Positions 34,120 to 43,818 of a DNA stretch of 64,000 bases are shown one piece after another (positions within the stretch are counted from its first letter, which is position 1; each line of letters starts with the position of its first letter). The position numbers were made by a program, and so were the translations under genes. The stretch is from Bacillota bacterium. GTDB lineage: Bacteria; Bacillota; Clostridia; Lachnospirales; Lachnospiraceae. Location: assembly GCA_023398375.1 (NCBI GenBank), contig JAEWSH010000070.1, positions 1 to 64,000 of the forward strand, given 5' to 3'. The notes under the pieces are model-generated. The model was given only the letters and a program-made list of their open reading frames with translations, did not search any database and had not been told where the DNA came from.

Positions 34120-35060
34120 TGGCAGATATTAAGAAGATCGCAACTAGAGAAAGCTATGGTAATGCGCTCGCAGAGTTCGGAGCACAATATCCAAATCTGG
34201 TAGTATTGGATGCAGATTTAGCAGCAGCGACTAAAACGGGCGTTTTTAAAAAAGTATTTCCAGACAGACATATTGACTGCGGTATTGCAGAATGTAATAT
34301 GGTTGGTATTGCAGCAGGACTTTCAACGACAGGAAAGATTCCTTTCGTAAGTTCCTTTGCAATGTTCGCAGCAGGAAGAGCTTTTGAACAAGTCCGTAAC
34401 TCTGTTGGATACCCACACTTGAACGTAAAAATTGGAGCAACACATGCCGGTATTACAGTTGGTGAAGATGGTGCATCTCATCAGTGCAATGAAGATTTAG
34501 CACTTATGCGGACCATTCCGGGCATGGTCGTTATGTGTCCGAGTGACGATACAGAAGCAAGAGCAGCTGTAAAGGCAGCAATTGATTATGTCGGACCTGT
34601 CTATATTCGTTTTGGAAGAGCAGCAGTTCCGGTAATTCACAATAACGAAGACTATAAATTCGAGATGGGCAAAGGCATTGTTGAAAAAGAAGGTACGGAC
34701 CTTACTATAGTAGCAACAGGTATTTGTGTTTGTGAGGCAATGGATGCAGCAGAAATGCTTGCTAAAGAGGGTATCAGTGCTAAAGTGATCAATATTCATA
34801 CGATCAAACCTTTGGACGAAGACTTAATTGTGGCAGCAGCAAAAGAAACAGGAAAAGTAGTAACAATTGAGGAGCATTCTGTAATTGGTGGATTGGGAAG
34901 TGCTGTATGTGACTGCTTATCTGAAAAAGCACCTACTCCGGTATGCAGGATCGGTATGCAGGATGTATTCGGAGAATCCGGATCGGCATCTGATTTAGTT
35001 CGTAAATATGGATTGGACGCAGAAGGTATTTATAATTCTATTAAGAAATTTTTGGCTTAA
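34119..35060 (+). CDS. Transketolase, C-terminal subunit
   Basis: The 313-residue subunit holds the pyrimidine-binding domain with the catalytic Glu (CGIAECNMVGIAAGLS) and the C-terminal transketolase domain (IEEHSVIGGLGSAV). It is co-translated with the N-terminal half and followed by a strong terminator. Confidence 0.93.
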   Translation: MADIKKIATRESYGNALAEFGAQYPNLVVLDADLAAATKTGVFKKVFPDRHIDCGIAECNMVGIAAGLSTTGKIPFVSSFAMFAAGRAFEQVRNSVGYPHLNVKIGATHAGITVGEDGASHQCNEDLALMRTIPGMVVMCPSDDTEARAAVKAAIDYVGPVYIRFGRAAVPVIHNNEDYKFEMGKGIVEKEGTDLTIVATGICVCEAMDAAEMLAKEGISAKVINIHTIKPLDEDLIVAAAKETGKVVTIEEHSVIGGLGSAVCDCLSEKAPTPVCRIGMQDVFGESGSASDLVRKYGLDAEGIYNSIKKFLA

Positions 35061-35092
35061 TAAAAATTAGCAAATTTAATAATATGAATAAG

Positions 35093-35134
35093 GAACAGAT
35101 GAAAATACCGTTTATATTTTCATCTGTTCTTTTA
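35093..35134 (+). terminator. Terminator of the arabinose/transketolase operon
   Basis: GAACAGATGAAAATA (35093-35107) pairs exactly with 35115-35129, followed by TTTTA. Confidence 0.93.
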
Positions 35135-35178
35135 TTTACGCGTAAAATGTCTTGCATTATTACTAAAAAAGAATTATC

Positions 35179-35208
35179 ATACTTTTATAAAAACATTTAT
35201 AAAAGTAT
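35179..35208. promoter_or_regulatory. Operator before the ROK gene
   Basis: ATACTTTTATAAA and its exact complement (13-bp arms, four-base spacer AACA) lie 19 bases before the ROK start. This is a likely autoregulatory site. Confidence 0.75.
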
Positions 35209-35226
35209 TTATTAAACGGAGATAAC

Positions 35227-36336
35227 ATGAACGAGACGCCAGCAAAAAAATATAATAATAGATCCCGTATTGTCAGATTTATACTGGAATCGGGTGAAAC
35301 ATCTAAAATGGAAATAGCGAAAGAATTAAATCTAAGTATGCCGACTGTTCTGCAAAATATAAAGGAACTCACAGAAGAAGGTTTCATTAAGGAAAATGGA
35401 GAATATGCCTCTACTGGTGGCAGAAAGGCAAAAACATTAGTTATTTGTGAGAATATTAAATATGCAGCCGGTCTTGACATCACCCAAAATCATATCAGTA
35501 TTGTGTTAATAAATTTAAATGGAGAAGTCATTAAAAGTACCAGAAAAAGAAAAAAATTTCAAAATAATTTAGAATATTATAACGAAATATCCAAAGAAAT
35601 TGATGGATTTATAGAGGAAGATCGGATAGAAAAAGAAAAAATATTAGGACTTGGAATTTCATTGCCGGGGATAATAAATTATGATTCCATGTTATTGGTC
35701 AAGTCGCATGCTTTGCAAGTAGAAAATATAAGTTTGAAAATGATGGAACAGATCATGAAGTTTCCTGTTTATTTTGAAAATGATGCCAATGCTGCACTTA
35801 TGGCTGAAAAAAGAGAAAATAAACAAGAGGCTGTATATCTTTCTTTAAGTGATACAGTTGGTGGCGCCATATGTATGAAAGGTAATCTGTTTTTAGGTAA
35901 GAACAGGAAAGCGGGAGAGTTCGGACATATGACCATGATACCCAATGGACGTCAATGTTATTGCGGAAAAAGGGGGTGCATTGACGCGTATTGCTCGGCA
36001 TTGTCTTTGCTTGGTGACAAAGACATGACACTGGAACAATTTATGGATAAAGTAACTAAAAAAGAAAAAGAATATAGCCAATGCTGGGACGAGTATCTAG
36101 ATAATCTGGCAATCGTTGTTACTAACCTTAGAATGGCATATGATACGGATATTATTCTCGGGGGATATATAGGAACCTATTTAAAAGATTATATGTTGGA
36201 ACTGGGGAAAAAAATATTGGAATATAATATATTTGATCGAGATGTGAGTTATCTAAAAAACTGTATTTTCCAAAAAGAGGTATCTGCTGTTGGTGTAGGG
36301 AAATATTTCATTGATCAATATATAAAGAACTTATAA
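35227..36336 (+). CDS. ROK-family transcriptional regulator of the pentose genes
   Basis: The 369-residue protein has an N-terminal winged helix (IVRFILESGETSKMEIAKELNLSMPTVLQNI). The ROK fold follows, with the zinc motif CYCGKRGCIDAYC (near 240-252) and LGGYIGTYL. XylR/NagC-type ROK proteins repress sugar genes until a sugar binds. Placement between the arabinose operon and a polyol dehydrogenase suggests that it senses a pentose or polyol. It sits behind its own palindrome. Confidence 0.85.
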   Translation: MNETPAKKYNNRSRIVRFILESGETSKMEIAKELNLSMPTVLQNIKELTEEGFIKENGEYASTGGRKAKTLVICENIKYAAGLDITQNHISIVLINLNGEVIKSTRKRKKFQNNLEYYNEISKEIDGFIEEDRIEKEKILGLGISLPGIINYDSMLLVKSHALQVENISLKMMEQIMKFPVYFENDANAALMAEKRENKQEAVYLSLSDTVGGAICMKGNLFLGKNRKAGEFGHMTMIPNGRQCYCGKRGCIDAYCSALSLLGDKDMTLEQFMDKVTKKEKEYSQCWDEYLDNLAIVVTNLRMAYDTDIILGGYIGTYLKDYMLELGKKILEYNIFDRDVSYLKNCIFQKEVSAVGVGKYFIDQYIKNL

Positions 36337-36377
36337 ATGATAAAAAGAATGTAAAATATGAGATAGGAGAAACAATC

Positions 36378-37403
36378 ATGTTACAACAAGTTATGACAAA
36401 TCCAGGAGAAATTGTTTTTAAAGAAGTACCAATGCCGGAAATGAGGGATAATCAAGTGATGGTGAAAATTATGAATATTGGGATATGTGGTTCAGATATC
36501 CATGTATATCATGGAAAGCATCCTTTTACTACATATCCGGTAACGCAGGGGCACGAAGTGTCAGGAGAAATTACTGCAGTGGGGAAAGAGGTAGAAACTC
36601 TCGCAGTAGGACAGAAAGTGACGATCGAACCTCAAGTATATTGTGGAAAATGTCATCCCTGTCGAAATGGGAAATATAATTTGTGCGAAGAACTAAAAGT
36701 TATGGGATTTCAAACGACAGGAACGGCATCACAATATTTTGCGGTAGATGCTTCCAAAGTAACACCTATTCCAGAAGCGATGTCTTTCGAAGAAGGTGCC
36801 ATGATAGAACCTCTGGCTGTAGCCGTACATGGAGTAAAACAAGTTGGAAATGTCAAAGGACTAAATATTGTAGTAATAGGAGCCGGACCGATCGGTAATT
36901 TAGTAGCTCAAACAGCAAAAGGAATGGGTGCCGCTAAAGTAATGATAACAGATGTAAGCGACCTTCGGTTAGAAAAGGCAAAAGAATGCGGTATTGATGT
37001 TTGTGTAAATACAAAGCAAAAAGACTTTGGAGAAGCAATGATTGAAGCGTTCGGTCCGGATAAAGCAGATGTTATTTATGACTGTGCAGGCAATAATATC
37101 ACCATGGGACAAGCGATTAGATATGCCAGAAAAGGCAGTGTTATTGTTTTGGTTGCAGTATTTTCAGACATGGCCGAAGTTGATCTGGCAGTAGTCAATG
37201 ACCATGAATTAGACATAAAGAGTACGATGATGTATCGGCATGATGATTATGTAGATGCAATTAATCTGGTCAATCACAAAAAAGTTTTGTTAACCCCGTT
37301 AATATCCAAAACATTTGTTTTTAGAGATTATAAAAAAGCGTATGAATACATTGAAGAAAATAAAGAAACAACAATGAAAGTAATCATTAATGTTCAAGAA
37401 TAA
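36378..37403 (+). CDS. Zinc-dependent polyol/alcohol dehydrogenase (MDR family)
   Basis: The 341-residue medium-chain dehydrogenase shows the catalytic zinc site (GICGSDIHVYHG, GHEVSGEI), the structural zinc cysteines (CGKCHPCRNGKYNLC) and a Rossmann motif (GAGPIGNLVAQTAKGMG). It should oxidise a sugar alcohol with NAD(P). The sorbitol, L-idonate, arabinitol and threonine dehydrogenases share this pattern. The neighbours favour a pentitol or related polyol, but the substrate is not certain. Confidence 0.8.
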   Translation: MLQQVMTNPGEIVFKEVPMPEMRDNQVMVKIMNIGICGSDIHVYHGKHPFTTYPVTQGHEVSGEITAVGKEVETLAVGQKVTIEPQVYCGKCHPCRNGKYNLCEELKVMGFQTTGTASQYFAVDASKVTPIPEAMSFEEGAMIEPLAVAVHGVKQVGNVKGLNIVVIGAGPIGNLVAQTAKGMGAAKVMITDVSDLRLEKAKECGIDVCVNTKQKDFGEAMIEAFGPDKADVIYDCAGNNITMGQAIRYARKGSVIVLVAVFSDMAEVDLAVVNDHELDIKSTMMYRHDDYVDAINLVNHKKVLLTPLISKTFVFRDYKKAYEYIEENKETTMKVIINVQE

Positions 37404-37541
37404 AAATAGGATGGTTATCCAACTTCAGACACGTTAGGGAACGCGTCCAAATGATTTCATACCCATGTACCACGTATTGTGAGAAAAACTGTAAAATATA
37501 ATCGCCAACGTTACTTCGCACAATGACCGAAATTTCATTGT

Positions 37542-37930
37542 TTGACAAGGGGTATAAGCTGTGATAATCTTACTACATATAGATAGAAAAGCTATGATGA
37601 AGAGAGTATGTTTGAAGGAATATCTACAGAGAAGACCTCACCTTGAATTGATAAGACGATTGAAGTCAGGGAAGCTGAGAGAGGTGATAGGATAATGGAC
37701 GGAAGATGGCTTCTGAGCGGCGCACCGAACCAGCGTATTGCGGCAAGATTGCGACAGGATCCGCCTGTTATAGCGGTAAAGTATACCAAACGATATCGGA
37801 CATTACTATTTAGATATGCGGAGTGTGTACTTAATGAGACTCTTTTTGTGAGAAAAGAGTAAATAGAAGTGGTAACACGATGATAATCGTCTTCTCAGAG
37901 CATATGCTGTGGGAGGGCGCTTTTGTTTCC
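37542..37930 (+). promoter_or_regulatory. Methionyl T-box leader with promoter
   Basis: TTGACA (37542-37547) and TGTGATAAT (37560-37568) give a likely promoter. The leader holds AGAGAAG, the likely specifier ATG at 37695-37697 (followed by GACGG) and the T-box core AGAAGTGGTAACACG (37866-37880). CGTCTTCTC (37888-37896) can pair with the T-box arm or with GGGAGGGCG (37911-37919), followed by CTTTTGTTT, so it switches between antiterminator and terminator. Uncharged tRNA-Met would turn on metG. Confidence 0.88.
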
Positions 37931-37963
37931 ACTTGCTTTAAATTAAAAAAGGAGATTAGTTAA

Positions 37964-39934
37964 ATGAGCAAACCAAAGTATTACATCACAACAGCAATCG
38001 CTTACACATCAGGAAAGCCGCACATTGGAAACAGTTATGAGATTGTATTGGCTGATAGTATTGCAAGATTTAAAAGACAGGAAGGTTATGATGTATTTTT
38101 TCAGACAGGTACAGACGAGCATGGACAGAAGATTGAGTTAAAAGCAGAAGAAGCTGGAATAACACCAAAGGAATTTGTGGATAATGTTTCCGGAACAATT
38201 AAAAATCTTTGGGATCTGATGGATACTTCCTATGATAAATTTATCCGGACTACGGATGCTGATCATGAAAAACAGGTACAGAAGATTTTCAAAAGATTGT
38301 ACGATAAAGGTGATATCTATAAAGGTGCTTATGAAGGAATGTACTGTACGCCTTGCGAATCTTTTTGGACAGAGTCACAGCTGGTAGCTGGAAAATGCCC
38401 TGACTGCGGACGAGAAGTAAAGCCTGCAAAAGAAGAAGCCTACTTCTTTAAAATGAGTAAATATGCAGACCAATTAATCCAATATATTAATGAACACCCG
38501 GAATTTATTCAACCGGTATCACGTAAAAATGAAATGATGAATAATTTCTTATTACCGGGCCTTCAAGATCTTTGCGTATCCAGGACCTCATTTAAATGGG
38601 GAATTCCGGTGGATTTTGATGCGAGGCATGTTGTATATGTGTGGTTAGATGCACTTACGAATTATATCACAGGAATCGGTTATGATTGTGATGGAGATTC
38701 CACAGATCAGTTCAAGGCATTATGGCCAGCGGATCTTCATTTGATAGGGAAAGATATTATCCGTTTCCATACAATTTACTGGCCGATCTTCTTAATGGCG
38801 CTTGACCTTCCATTACCGAAACAAGTTTTTGGTCATCCATGGTTGCTGCAAGGTGATGGTAAAATGAGCAAATCGAAGGGAAATGTTATTTATGCAGACG
38901 ACCTTGTAGATTTTTTTGGTGTAGATGCGGTTCGTTACTTTGTTCTTCATGAGATGCCATTTGAAAATGATGGTGTGATCACTTGGGAATTGATGGTAGA
39001 ACGAATGAATTCGGATCTTGCCAATACACTTGGCAATCTGGTAAACAGAACAATTTCCATGAGCAATAAATATTTTGATGGAATTGTTACGGACAAAGGT
39101 GTCATTGATACAGTGGATGATGATTTGAAAGCAGTTGTAACAGCTGCAAAAGAGAAGGTGCAGAATAAGATGAAAGATCTTAAGGTTGCAGATGCTCTGA
39201 CAGAGATTTTTGTTCTTTTTAAACGTTGTAATAAATATATTGATGAGACAGAACCATGGGTACTCGCGAAAGAAGAGGCAAAGAAAGACAGACTTTCGAC
39301 CGTATTATATAATCTGGTAGAGAGCATTATGATAGGAACAGCGCTGATTGAGTCATTTATGCCGGCTACTGCAAAAAAAATAGCAGAGCAGATGCATACA
39401 ACTTTACGCGCATTTGAAGATCTTGATAAATTTGGACTTTACCCTCAAGGGAATAAAGTGACAGAAAGACCAGAGATCTTATTTGCAAGATTAGATGCGA
39501 AAGAAGTGATTGAAAAGGCTGAGGCGCTATTTGCTTCAAGAAGGACTGAAACAGAGCAGGCAGCAGAGGTTCCGAAGGAGGAAGAAGGTATCGATATGGA
39601 GGACAAACCAGAGATTGAATACGGAGATTTTGAAAAAATGCAATTTCAGGTCGGAGAAATTATCTCTTGCGAAGAAGTAAAGAAATCTAAAAAGCTACTT
39701 TGCTCTCAGGTAAAAATAGGAAGCCAGATAAAACAAATCGTATCAGGAATTAAACAACATTATTCCGCAAAAGATATGGTAGGTAAAAAGGTAATGGTTC
39801 TTGTTAACTTAAAACCGGCAACTTTAGCAGGAATTGTTTCTGAAGGCATGTTACTTTGTGCAGAAGATGCAGAGGGCAATCTTGCACTTGTAACTCCTGA
39901 AAAGCCAATGCCGTCAGGAGCGGAGATCTGTTAA
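37964..39934 (+). CDS. metG: Methionyl-tRNA synthetase
   Basis: The 656-residue enzyme charges tRNA-Met. It has a HIGH-type motif (KPHIGNSYE), the KMSKS loop (GDGKMSKSKGN), a four-Cys zinc knuckle (CTPCESF … GKCPDCGRE) and a C-terminal EMAP-II-like tRNA-binding domain from about residue 545 (FQVGEIISCEEVKKSKKLL). Length fits the dimeric bacterial type. It is controlled by the T-box upstream. Confidence 0.97.
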   Translation: MSKPKYYITTAIAYTSGKPHIGNSYEIVLADSIARFKRQEGYDVFFQTGTDEHGQKIELKAEEAGITPKEFVDNVSGTIKNLWDLMDTSYDKFIRTTDADHEKQVQKIFKRLYDKGDIYKGAYEGMYCTPCESFWTESQLVAGKCPDCGREVKPAKEEAYFFKMSKYADQLIQYINEHPEFIQPVSRKNEMMNNFLLPGLQDLCVSRTSFKWGIPVDFDARHVVYVWLDALTNYITGIGYDCDGDSTDQFKALWPADLHLIGKDIIRFHTIYWPIFLMALDLPLPKQVFGHPWLLQGDGKMSKSKGNVIYADDLVDFFGVDAVRYFVLHEMPFENDGVITWELMVERMNSDLANTLGNLVNRTISMSNKYFDGIVTDKGVIDTVDDDLKAVVTAAKEKVQNKMKDLKVADALTEIFVLFKRCNKYIDETEPWVLAKEEAKKDRLSTVLYNLVESIMIGTALIESFMPATAKKIAEQMHTTLRAFEDLDKFGLYPQGNKVTERPEILFARLDAKEVIEKAEALFASRRTETEQAAEVPKEEEGIDMEDKPEIEYGDFEKMQFQVGEIISCEEVKKSKKLLCSQVKIGSQIKQIVSGIKQHYSAKDMVGKKVMVLVNLKPATLAGIVSEGMLLCAEDAEGNLALVTPEKPMPSGAEIC

Positions 39935-39937
39935 AGA

Positions 39938-39976
39938 AAAGATTATCCGGAATATGAAATATTCCGGATAATCTTT
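39938..39976. terminator. Hairpin after metG
   Basis: Two exact 18-bp arms (AAAGATTATCCGGAATAT and its complement) around GAA. There is no T run outside the stem, although the distal arm ends in ATCTTT. Confidence 0.75.
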
Positions 39977-40010
39977 GGAAGACTGGTAAAAACAGTCGGA
40001 TAGGTATAAG

Positions 40011-40484
40011 ATGGATAATAATAAATATGAATTGAGATTTGCATATTTAAATGAATGGCAGGACATTATGGAACTTGCCTGGAAGACTTTTTTGCGTTTT
40101 GAATCAAAAGATTATTCAGAAGACGGTATCCGAAGCTTTAATAACTTTGTCACTGACCATACATTATATAAAATGTTCATATCTGGATTATATCAGGTTG
40201 CGATCGCGCTGGACGGAGAAAAAATAGTCGGTATGATTTCATTAAGAGATATCACACATATCTCATTGCTATTCGTAGATGAAAAGTATCACAGGAGAGG
40301 AATTGGAAAAGAACTGATTGGGTTTATGGCCGCCTACCTGAGTAAAGAAGAGGGAAAATCACGAATCACGGTAAATGCTGCACCATATGCAATTGGATTC
40401 TATCACAAATTGGGATTTGTGGATTTGGACACTGAAAAGGAGAATGACGGAATACGGTATACGCCAATGGAATTCTACATATAG
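40011..40484 (+). CDS. GNAT-family acetyltransferase
   Basis: The 157-residue protein shows the acetyl-CoA loop YHRRGIGKELIGFM and the strand pattern LLFVDEKY before it, then AAPYAIGFYHKLGF. It transfers an acetyl group to an unknown amine. It is followed after 14 bases by the HD-GYP gene. Confidence 0.85.
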   Translation: MDNNKYELRFAYLNEWQDIMELAWKTFLRFESKDYSEDGIRSFNNFVTDHTLYKMFISGLYQVAIALDGEKIVGMISLRDITHISLLFVDEKYHRRGIGKELIGFMAAYLSKEEGKSRITVNAAPYAIGFYHKLGFVDLDTEKENDGIRYTPMEFYI

Positions 40485-40498
40485 GAGGGGATTATTTT

Positions 40499-41698
40499 AT
40501 GGGACAGGTAAGCAATAAAAATATTATTTTACTTTTGAGATATGCAGTAAAATGTGTAGATAGGTCATTGCTGGATCATGGTTCGAGAGCAGCTTATATT
40601 TTATATAAAATGCTGCAGCATAAAGGAAATCTAGAATTATATGAGATGGCAGATTATACTGTTTTTGTTACTTTACATAATACCTTAACGAATAAAAACA
40701 AAAATATAGAAGGATATCGATTTTTAAAGGAGTTATCACCATTTATGAAGGAGGCTAAGGCTCAGCTTAATTATTATGAAAATCATACTAATTATGAGAG
40801 TACAGGTTCTCAATTAGATGATATTGCGGCATGTATTTTTCTTGCTGACTGGATAGATACTTATTATGTAACACATGGTTCGGATTTTGATATTGATTCT
40901 TTAAGACAATATGAAGGAACTCATTTTACGAAAGAGGCATGGGAACTGCTGGAGGAAACATCTAAAAAAGAAAAACTTTTTGATGCGTTGAAAGATGAGT
41001 CATATCTGAAGGAACTGGATGAACTGATCGAATATCTGGTATTTAACAATGAGGATGAAGAAAAATATCTAAATATGATAATTTACTGTATGGGTCTGAA
41101 AAGTGAGAGATACGCACTGGATACTACAGCGTGCATGTGTTTATGTGAAGAACTTGGATTAAAGATGTATCTAACGCAGGAACAACGGGAATCACTGAAA
41201 TATGCTGCATTGGTTCATGATTTAGGGATGTTAGTGCTCCCCCAGGAACTTGTCAATGAATCTGGAAAGCTTACAAAAAATGAAATGGAGCAGATAGAAA
41301 AACATGTGGAAATAACAGAAGCAGCTTTAAGAACCATTCTCCCTGATAATATTGTAGACATTGCTATGGCCCACCATGAAAGGGGAAATGGCTCCGGATA
41401 TCCTAAGAAGTTAAAAGCAAGAGATATGAATACGATGCAGCGTATTTTACAAGTGGCAGATATGGTATCAGCATTAACATCCGACCGCCCATATCGAGAA
41501 GCAAAAGATAAGAAAACGATTCAGACTATTTTGCGGGAAGGAGCCGATAATAGCAGCTTAAGTACAGAAGTTGTAAATCATGTGATTCGAAATTATGATG
41601 ATATACAAAGTAAAATAACAAAGAAAAAAGAACAGATATTGCAGGTGAAGAACTCCTTGGAAAAGAGTCTGCAGAGAAACGGAGAGCATAATGGATAA
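40499..41698 (+). CDS. HD-GYP domain protein
   Basis: The 399-residue protein has a helical N-terminal half without a known domain and a C-terminal HD-GYP domain (from about 200): ALVHDLGMLVLPQEL, AHHERGNGSGYP and QVADMVSALTSDRPYR. HD-GYP proteins hydrolyse cyclic di-GMP or related dinucleotides. The metal residues (HD, HH) are kept. It overlaps the YesL-like gene by eight bases. Confidence 0.85.
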   Translation: MGQVSNKNIILLLRYAVKCVDRSLLDHGSRAAYILYKMLQHKGNLELYEMADYTVFVTLHNTLTNKNKNIEGYRFLKELSPFMKEAKAQLNYYENHTNYESTGSQLDDIAACIFLADWIDTYYVTHGSDFDIDSLRQYEGTHFTKEAWELLEETSKKEKLFDALKDESYLKELDELIEYLVFNNEDEEKYLNMIIYCMGLKSERYALDTTACMCLCEELGLKMYLTQEQRESLKYAALVHDLGMLVLPQELVNESGKLTKNEMEQIEKHVEITEAALRTILPDNIVDIAMAHHERGNGSGYPKKLKARDMNTMQRILQVADMVSALTSDRPYREAKDKKTIQTILREGADNSSLSTEVVNHVIRNYDDIQSKITKKKEQILQVKNSLEKSLQRNGEHNG

Positions 41699-42329
41699 AT
41701 TTTTTAATTCTGAAGGCCCATTGATGGTTTTTTTGGGAAAAATTGCAGATCTGATATGGTTGAACATATTGATGATCATATGCTGCATCCCAATCATTAC
41801 AGCAGGTGCTTCTATTACAGCTATGTATACAATAACAATAAAGATGGTTAATAAAGAAGAAGGATATATTACAAAAGGATTTTTTAAGGCATTTAAAGAA
41901 AATTTTAAGCAGGCTACAATTATTTGGCTGATCATAATTGTAATAGCGGCATTATTTTATGGAGATTATAGAATTATCTTTTATGCTGGAATGGAATTTC
42001 CGAAAGCAATTATCATTTTATTGATTGCAATTTTAGTGATAGCGTACAGCACATACTTATATATTTTTCCACTTTTGGCAAGATATGAAAATACCACAAA
42101 GAATATATTGAAAAATTCTTTTTTACTAAGTGTATCTAATTTTCCAAAAACATTACTTATTATGCTGATTCAATTAATTCCCTGGGTAGCATTATATGTT
42201 TCACAGGCAGTTGTACCGATTATATTGTTAATAGGTAATTCGCTGGTGGCATATATATCATCTATGGTGTATGCAACAATATTTAAAAAATTAGAAATGA
42301 AAGAGGAAGAAGATAAAAAAGGTATATAA
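41691..42329 (+). CDS. YesL/DUF624-like membrane protein
   Basis: The 212-residue protein has about five membrane helices and the typical start FFNSEGPLMVFLGKIADLIWLNILMI … GASITAMYTITIK of the YesL family. These proteins often occur with sugar ABC transporters and have no proven function. Here it lies 0.2 kb before the MsmX-type ATPase. Confidence 0.8.
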   Translation: MDKFFNSEGPLMVFLGKIADLIWLNILMIICCIPIITAGASITAMYTITIKMVNKEEGYITKGFFKAFKENFKQATIIWLIIIVIAALFYGDYRIIFYAGMEFPKAIIILLIAILVIAYSTYLYIFPLLARYENTTKNILKNSFLLSVSNFPKTLLIMLIQLIPWVALYVSQAVVPIILLIGNSLVAYISSMVYATIFKKLEMKEEEDKKGI

Positions 42330-42360
42330 AGAACGGATTGGACAATGTGTATAGAAAAAA

Positions 42361-42447
42361 ACACAAATATTAGGCAAGTTGTCTACAGGTAATAAAATAG
42401 TGAATGAAAATAAGCATTTCTTACAATTGATAAAAAAATATTTGTGT
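42361..42447 (+). other. Long-range inverted repeat before the ATPase gene
   Basis: ACACAAATATT (42361-42371) is exactly inverted at 42437-42447. The two could be paired operators or a long stem in the upstream region. Confidence 0.5.
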
Positions 42448-42550
42448 AATAGTGGCATAGCTTTTGATTTCTATCTTCGATATACTTAATGCAGACATAA
42501 ATATGAAACTTAGAGGAAAAAAACCGATAATTATTTTAGGAGGCAGTAAA

Positions 42551-43663
42551 ATGGCAAGTGTATCATTAAATAATATTTGTAAAGTATATCCTAATGGATT
42601 TGAAGCTGTTAAAGATTTCAGCCTTGAAATCGCAGACAAAGAATTTATTATCTTTGTAGGACCATCCGGGTGCGGTAAGTCAACTACACTTCGTATGATC
42701 GCTGGACTTGAAGATATCTCTTCAGGGGAATTAAAGATTGCTGATAGAGTAGTAAATGATGTTGAACCAAAAGACAGAGATATTGCAATGGTATTCCAGA
42801 ATTATGCTTTGTATCCACATATGACAGTTTATGATAATATGGCATTCGGACTTAAATTAAGAAAAGTTCCTAAGGATGAAATTGATAAAATGGTGAAAGA
42901 AGCAGCTAGTATTCTTGATTTAACACCACTCCTTGATCGTAAGCCAAAAGCTTTATCAGGTGGACAAAGACAGCGTGTTGCTATGGGTCGTGCGATTGTA
43001 CGTAATCCTAAAGTATTCCTTATGGATGAACCTTTATCAAACCTAGATGCAAAATTAAGAGTTCAGATGCGTATTGTAATTGCTGAATTACACCAAAGAT
43101 TAGGTACGACATTCATTTATGTAACACATGATCAGACAGAAGCTATGACACTTGGAACAAGAATCGTAGTAATGAAAGATGGTGTTGTACAACAAGTTGA
43201 TACACCACAGAACTTATATGAAAAACCACAAAACTTATTTGTTGCCGGATTCATGGGTTCCCCACAAATGAATTTCATTGATGCAGTAGTAGAGAAAAAT
43301 GGTGATGTTGCAGTTCTTAAATTTACCGGAAATGCAATTCCTCTTCCACCAGCAAAGTCAAAAAAATTAATTGAAGGTGGATATGTTGGAAAGACAGTTA
43401 CATTTGGTGTTCGTCCGGAGGATGTATATGACTCAGAAATGTTTATTGAGACTTCACCACAAAGTGTATTTGAAGCTACTATTAAAGTATATGAACTACT
43501 AGGAGCTGAAGTTCTGTTACACTTCTCATTAAATGAATTTGAAATGACAGCAAGAGTTGACCCTCGTTCAACAGCCAGACCTGGCGATAAAGTTCAATTT
43601 GCTATGGATGTTGAAAAAATTCACGTATTCGATAAAGAAACAGAACAAGTTATTACAAACTAA
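42551..43663 (+). CDS. msmX: Multi-sugar ABC transporter ATPase, MsmX/UgpC type
   Basis: The 370-residue ATPase energises sugar importers and is often shared by several. It has Walker A GPSGCGKST, signature LSGGQRQRVAMGRA, Walker B VFLMDEPLSNLDAKLR and a C-terminal TOBE/MalK regulatory domain. I chose ATG 42551 (TAGGAGG upstream); the longer frame adds a non-family tail. No permease lies beside it, as is usual for a shared ATPase. A terminator follows. Confidence 0.92.
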   Translation: MASVSLNNICKVYPNGFEAVKDFSLEIADKEFIIFVGPSGCGKSTTLRMIAGLEDISSGELKIADRVVNDVEPKDRDIAMVFQNYALYPHMTVYDNMAFGLKLRKVPKDEIDKMVKEAASILDLTPLLDRKPKALSGGQRQRVAMGRAIVRNPKVFLMDEPLSNLDAKLRVQMRIVIAELHQRLGTTFIYVTHDQTEAMTLGTRIVVMKDGVVQQVDTPQNLYEKPQNLFVAGFMGSPQMNFIDAVVEKNGDVAVLKFTGNAIPLPPAKSKKLIEGGYVGKTVTFGVRPEDVYDSEMFIETSPQSVFEATIKVYELLGAEVLLHFSLNEFEMTARVDPRSTARPGDKVQFAMDVEKIHVFDKETEQVITN

Positions 43664-43675
43664 TTTTATAATCAG

Positions 43676-43704
43676 AGGGAGATGCAAGTGCATCTCCCTT
43701 ATTT
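43676..43704 (+). terminator. Terminator of the MsmX-type gene
   Basis: AGGGAGATGC pairs with GCATCTCCCT around AAGT, followed by TATTTTTA. Confidence 0.9.
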
Positions 43705-43818
43705 TTACGCGAGCAAGCAGTCAAAGACAAGAAGTCTTGCACTTTGAGAAAAAATGCTTTATCATAATTAGAAATAAGATACTGCAAAATATGAGACAAG
43801 AAATAGGGGACGTAAGAT

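Noticed and set aside
36485..36898. Two extra plus-strand frames inside the dehydrogenase gene
   Set aside because: They are out of frame in a well-conserved gene and have Arg/Ser-rich, shadow-like composition.
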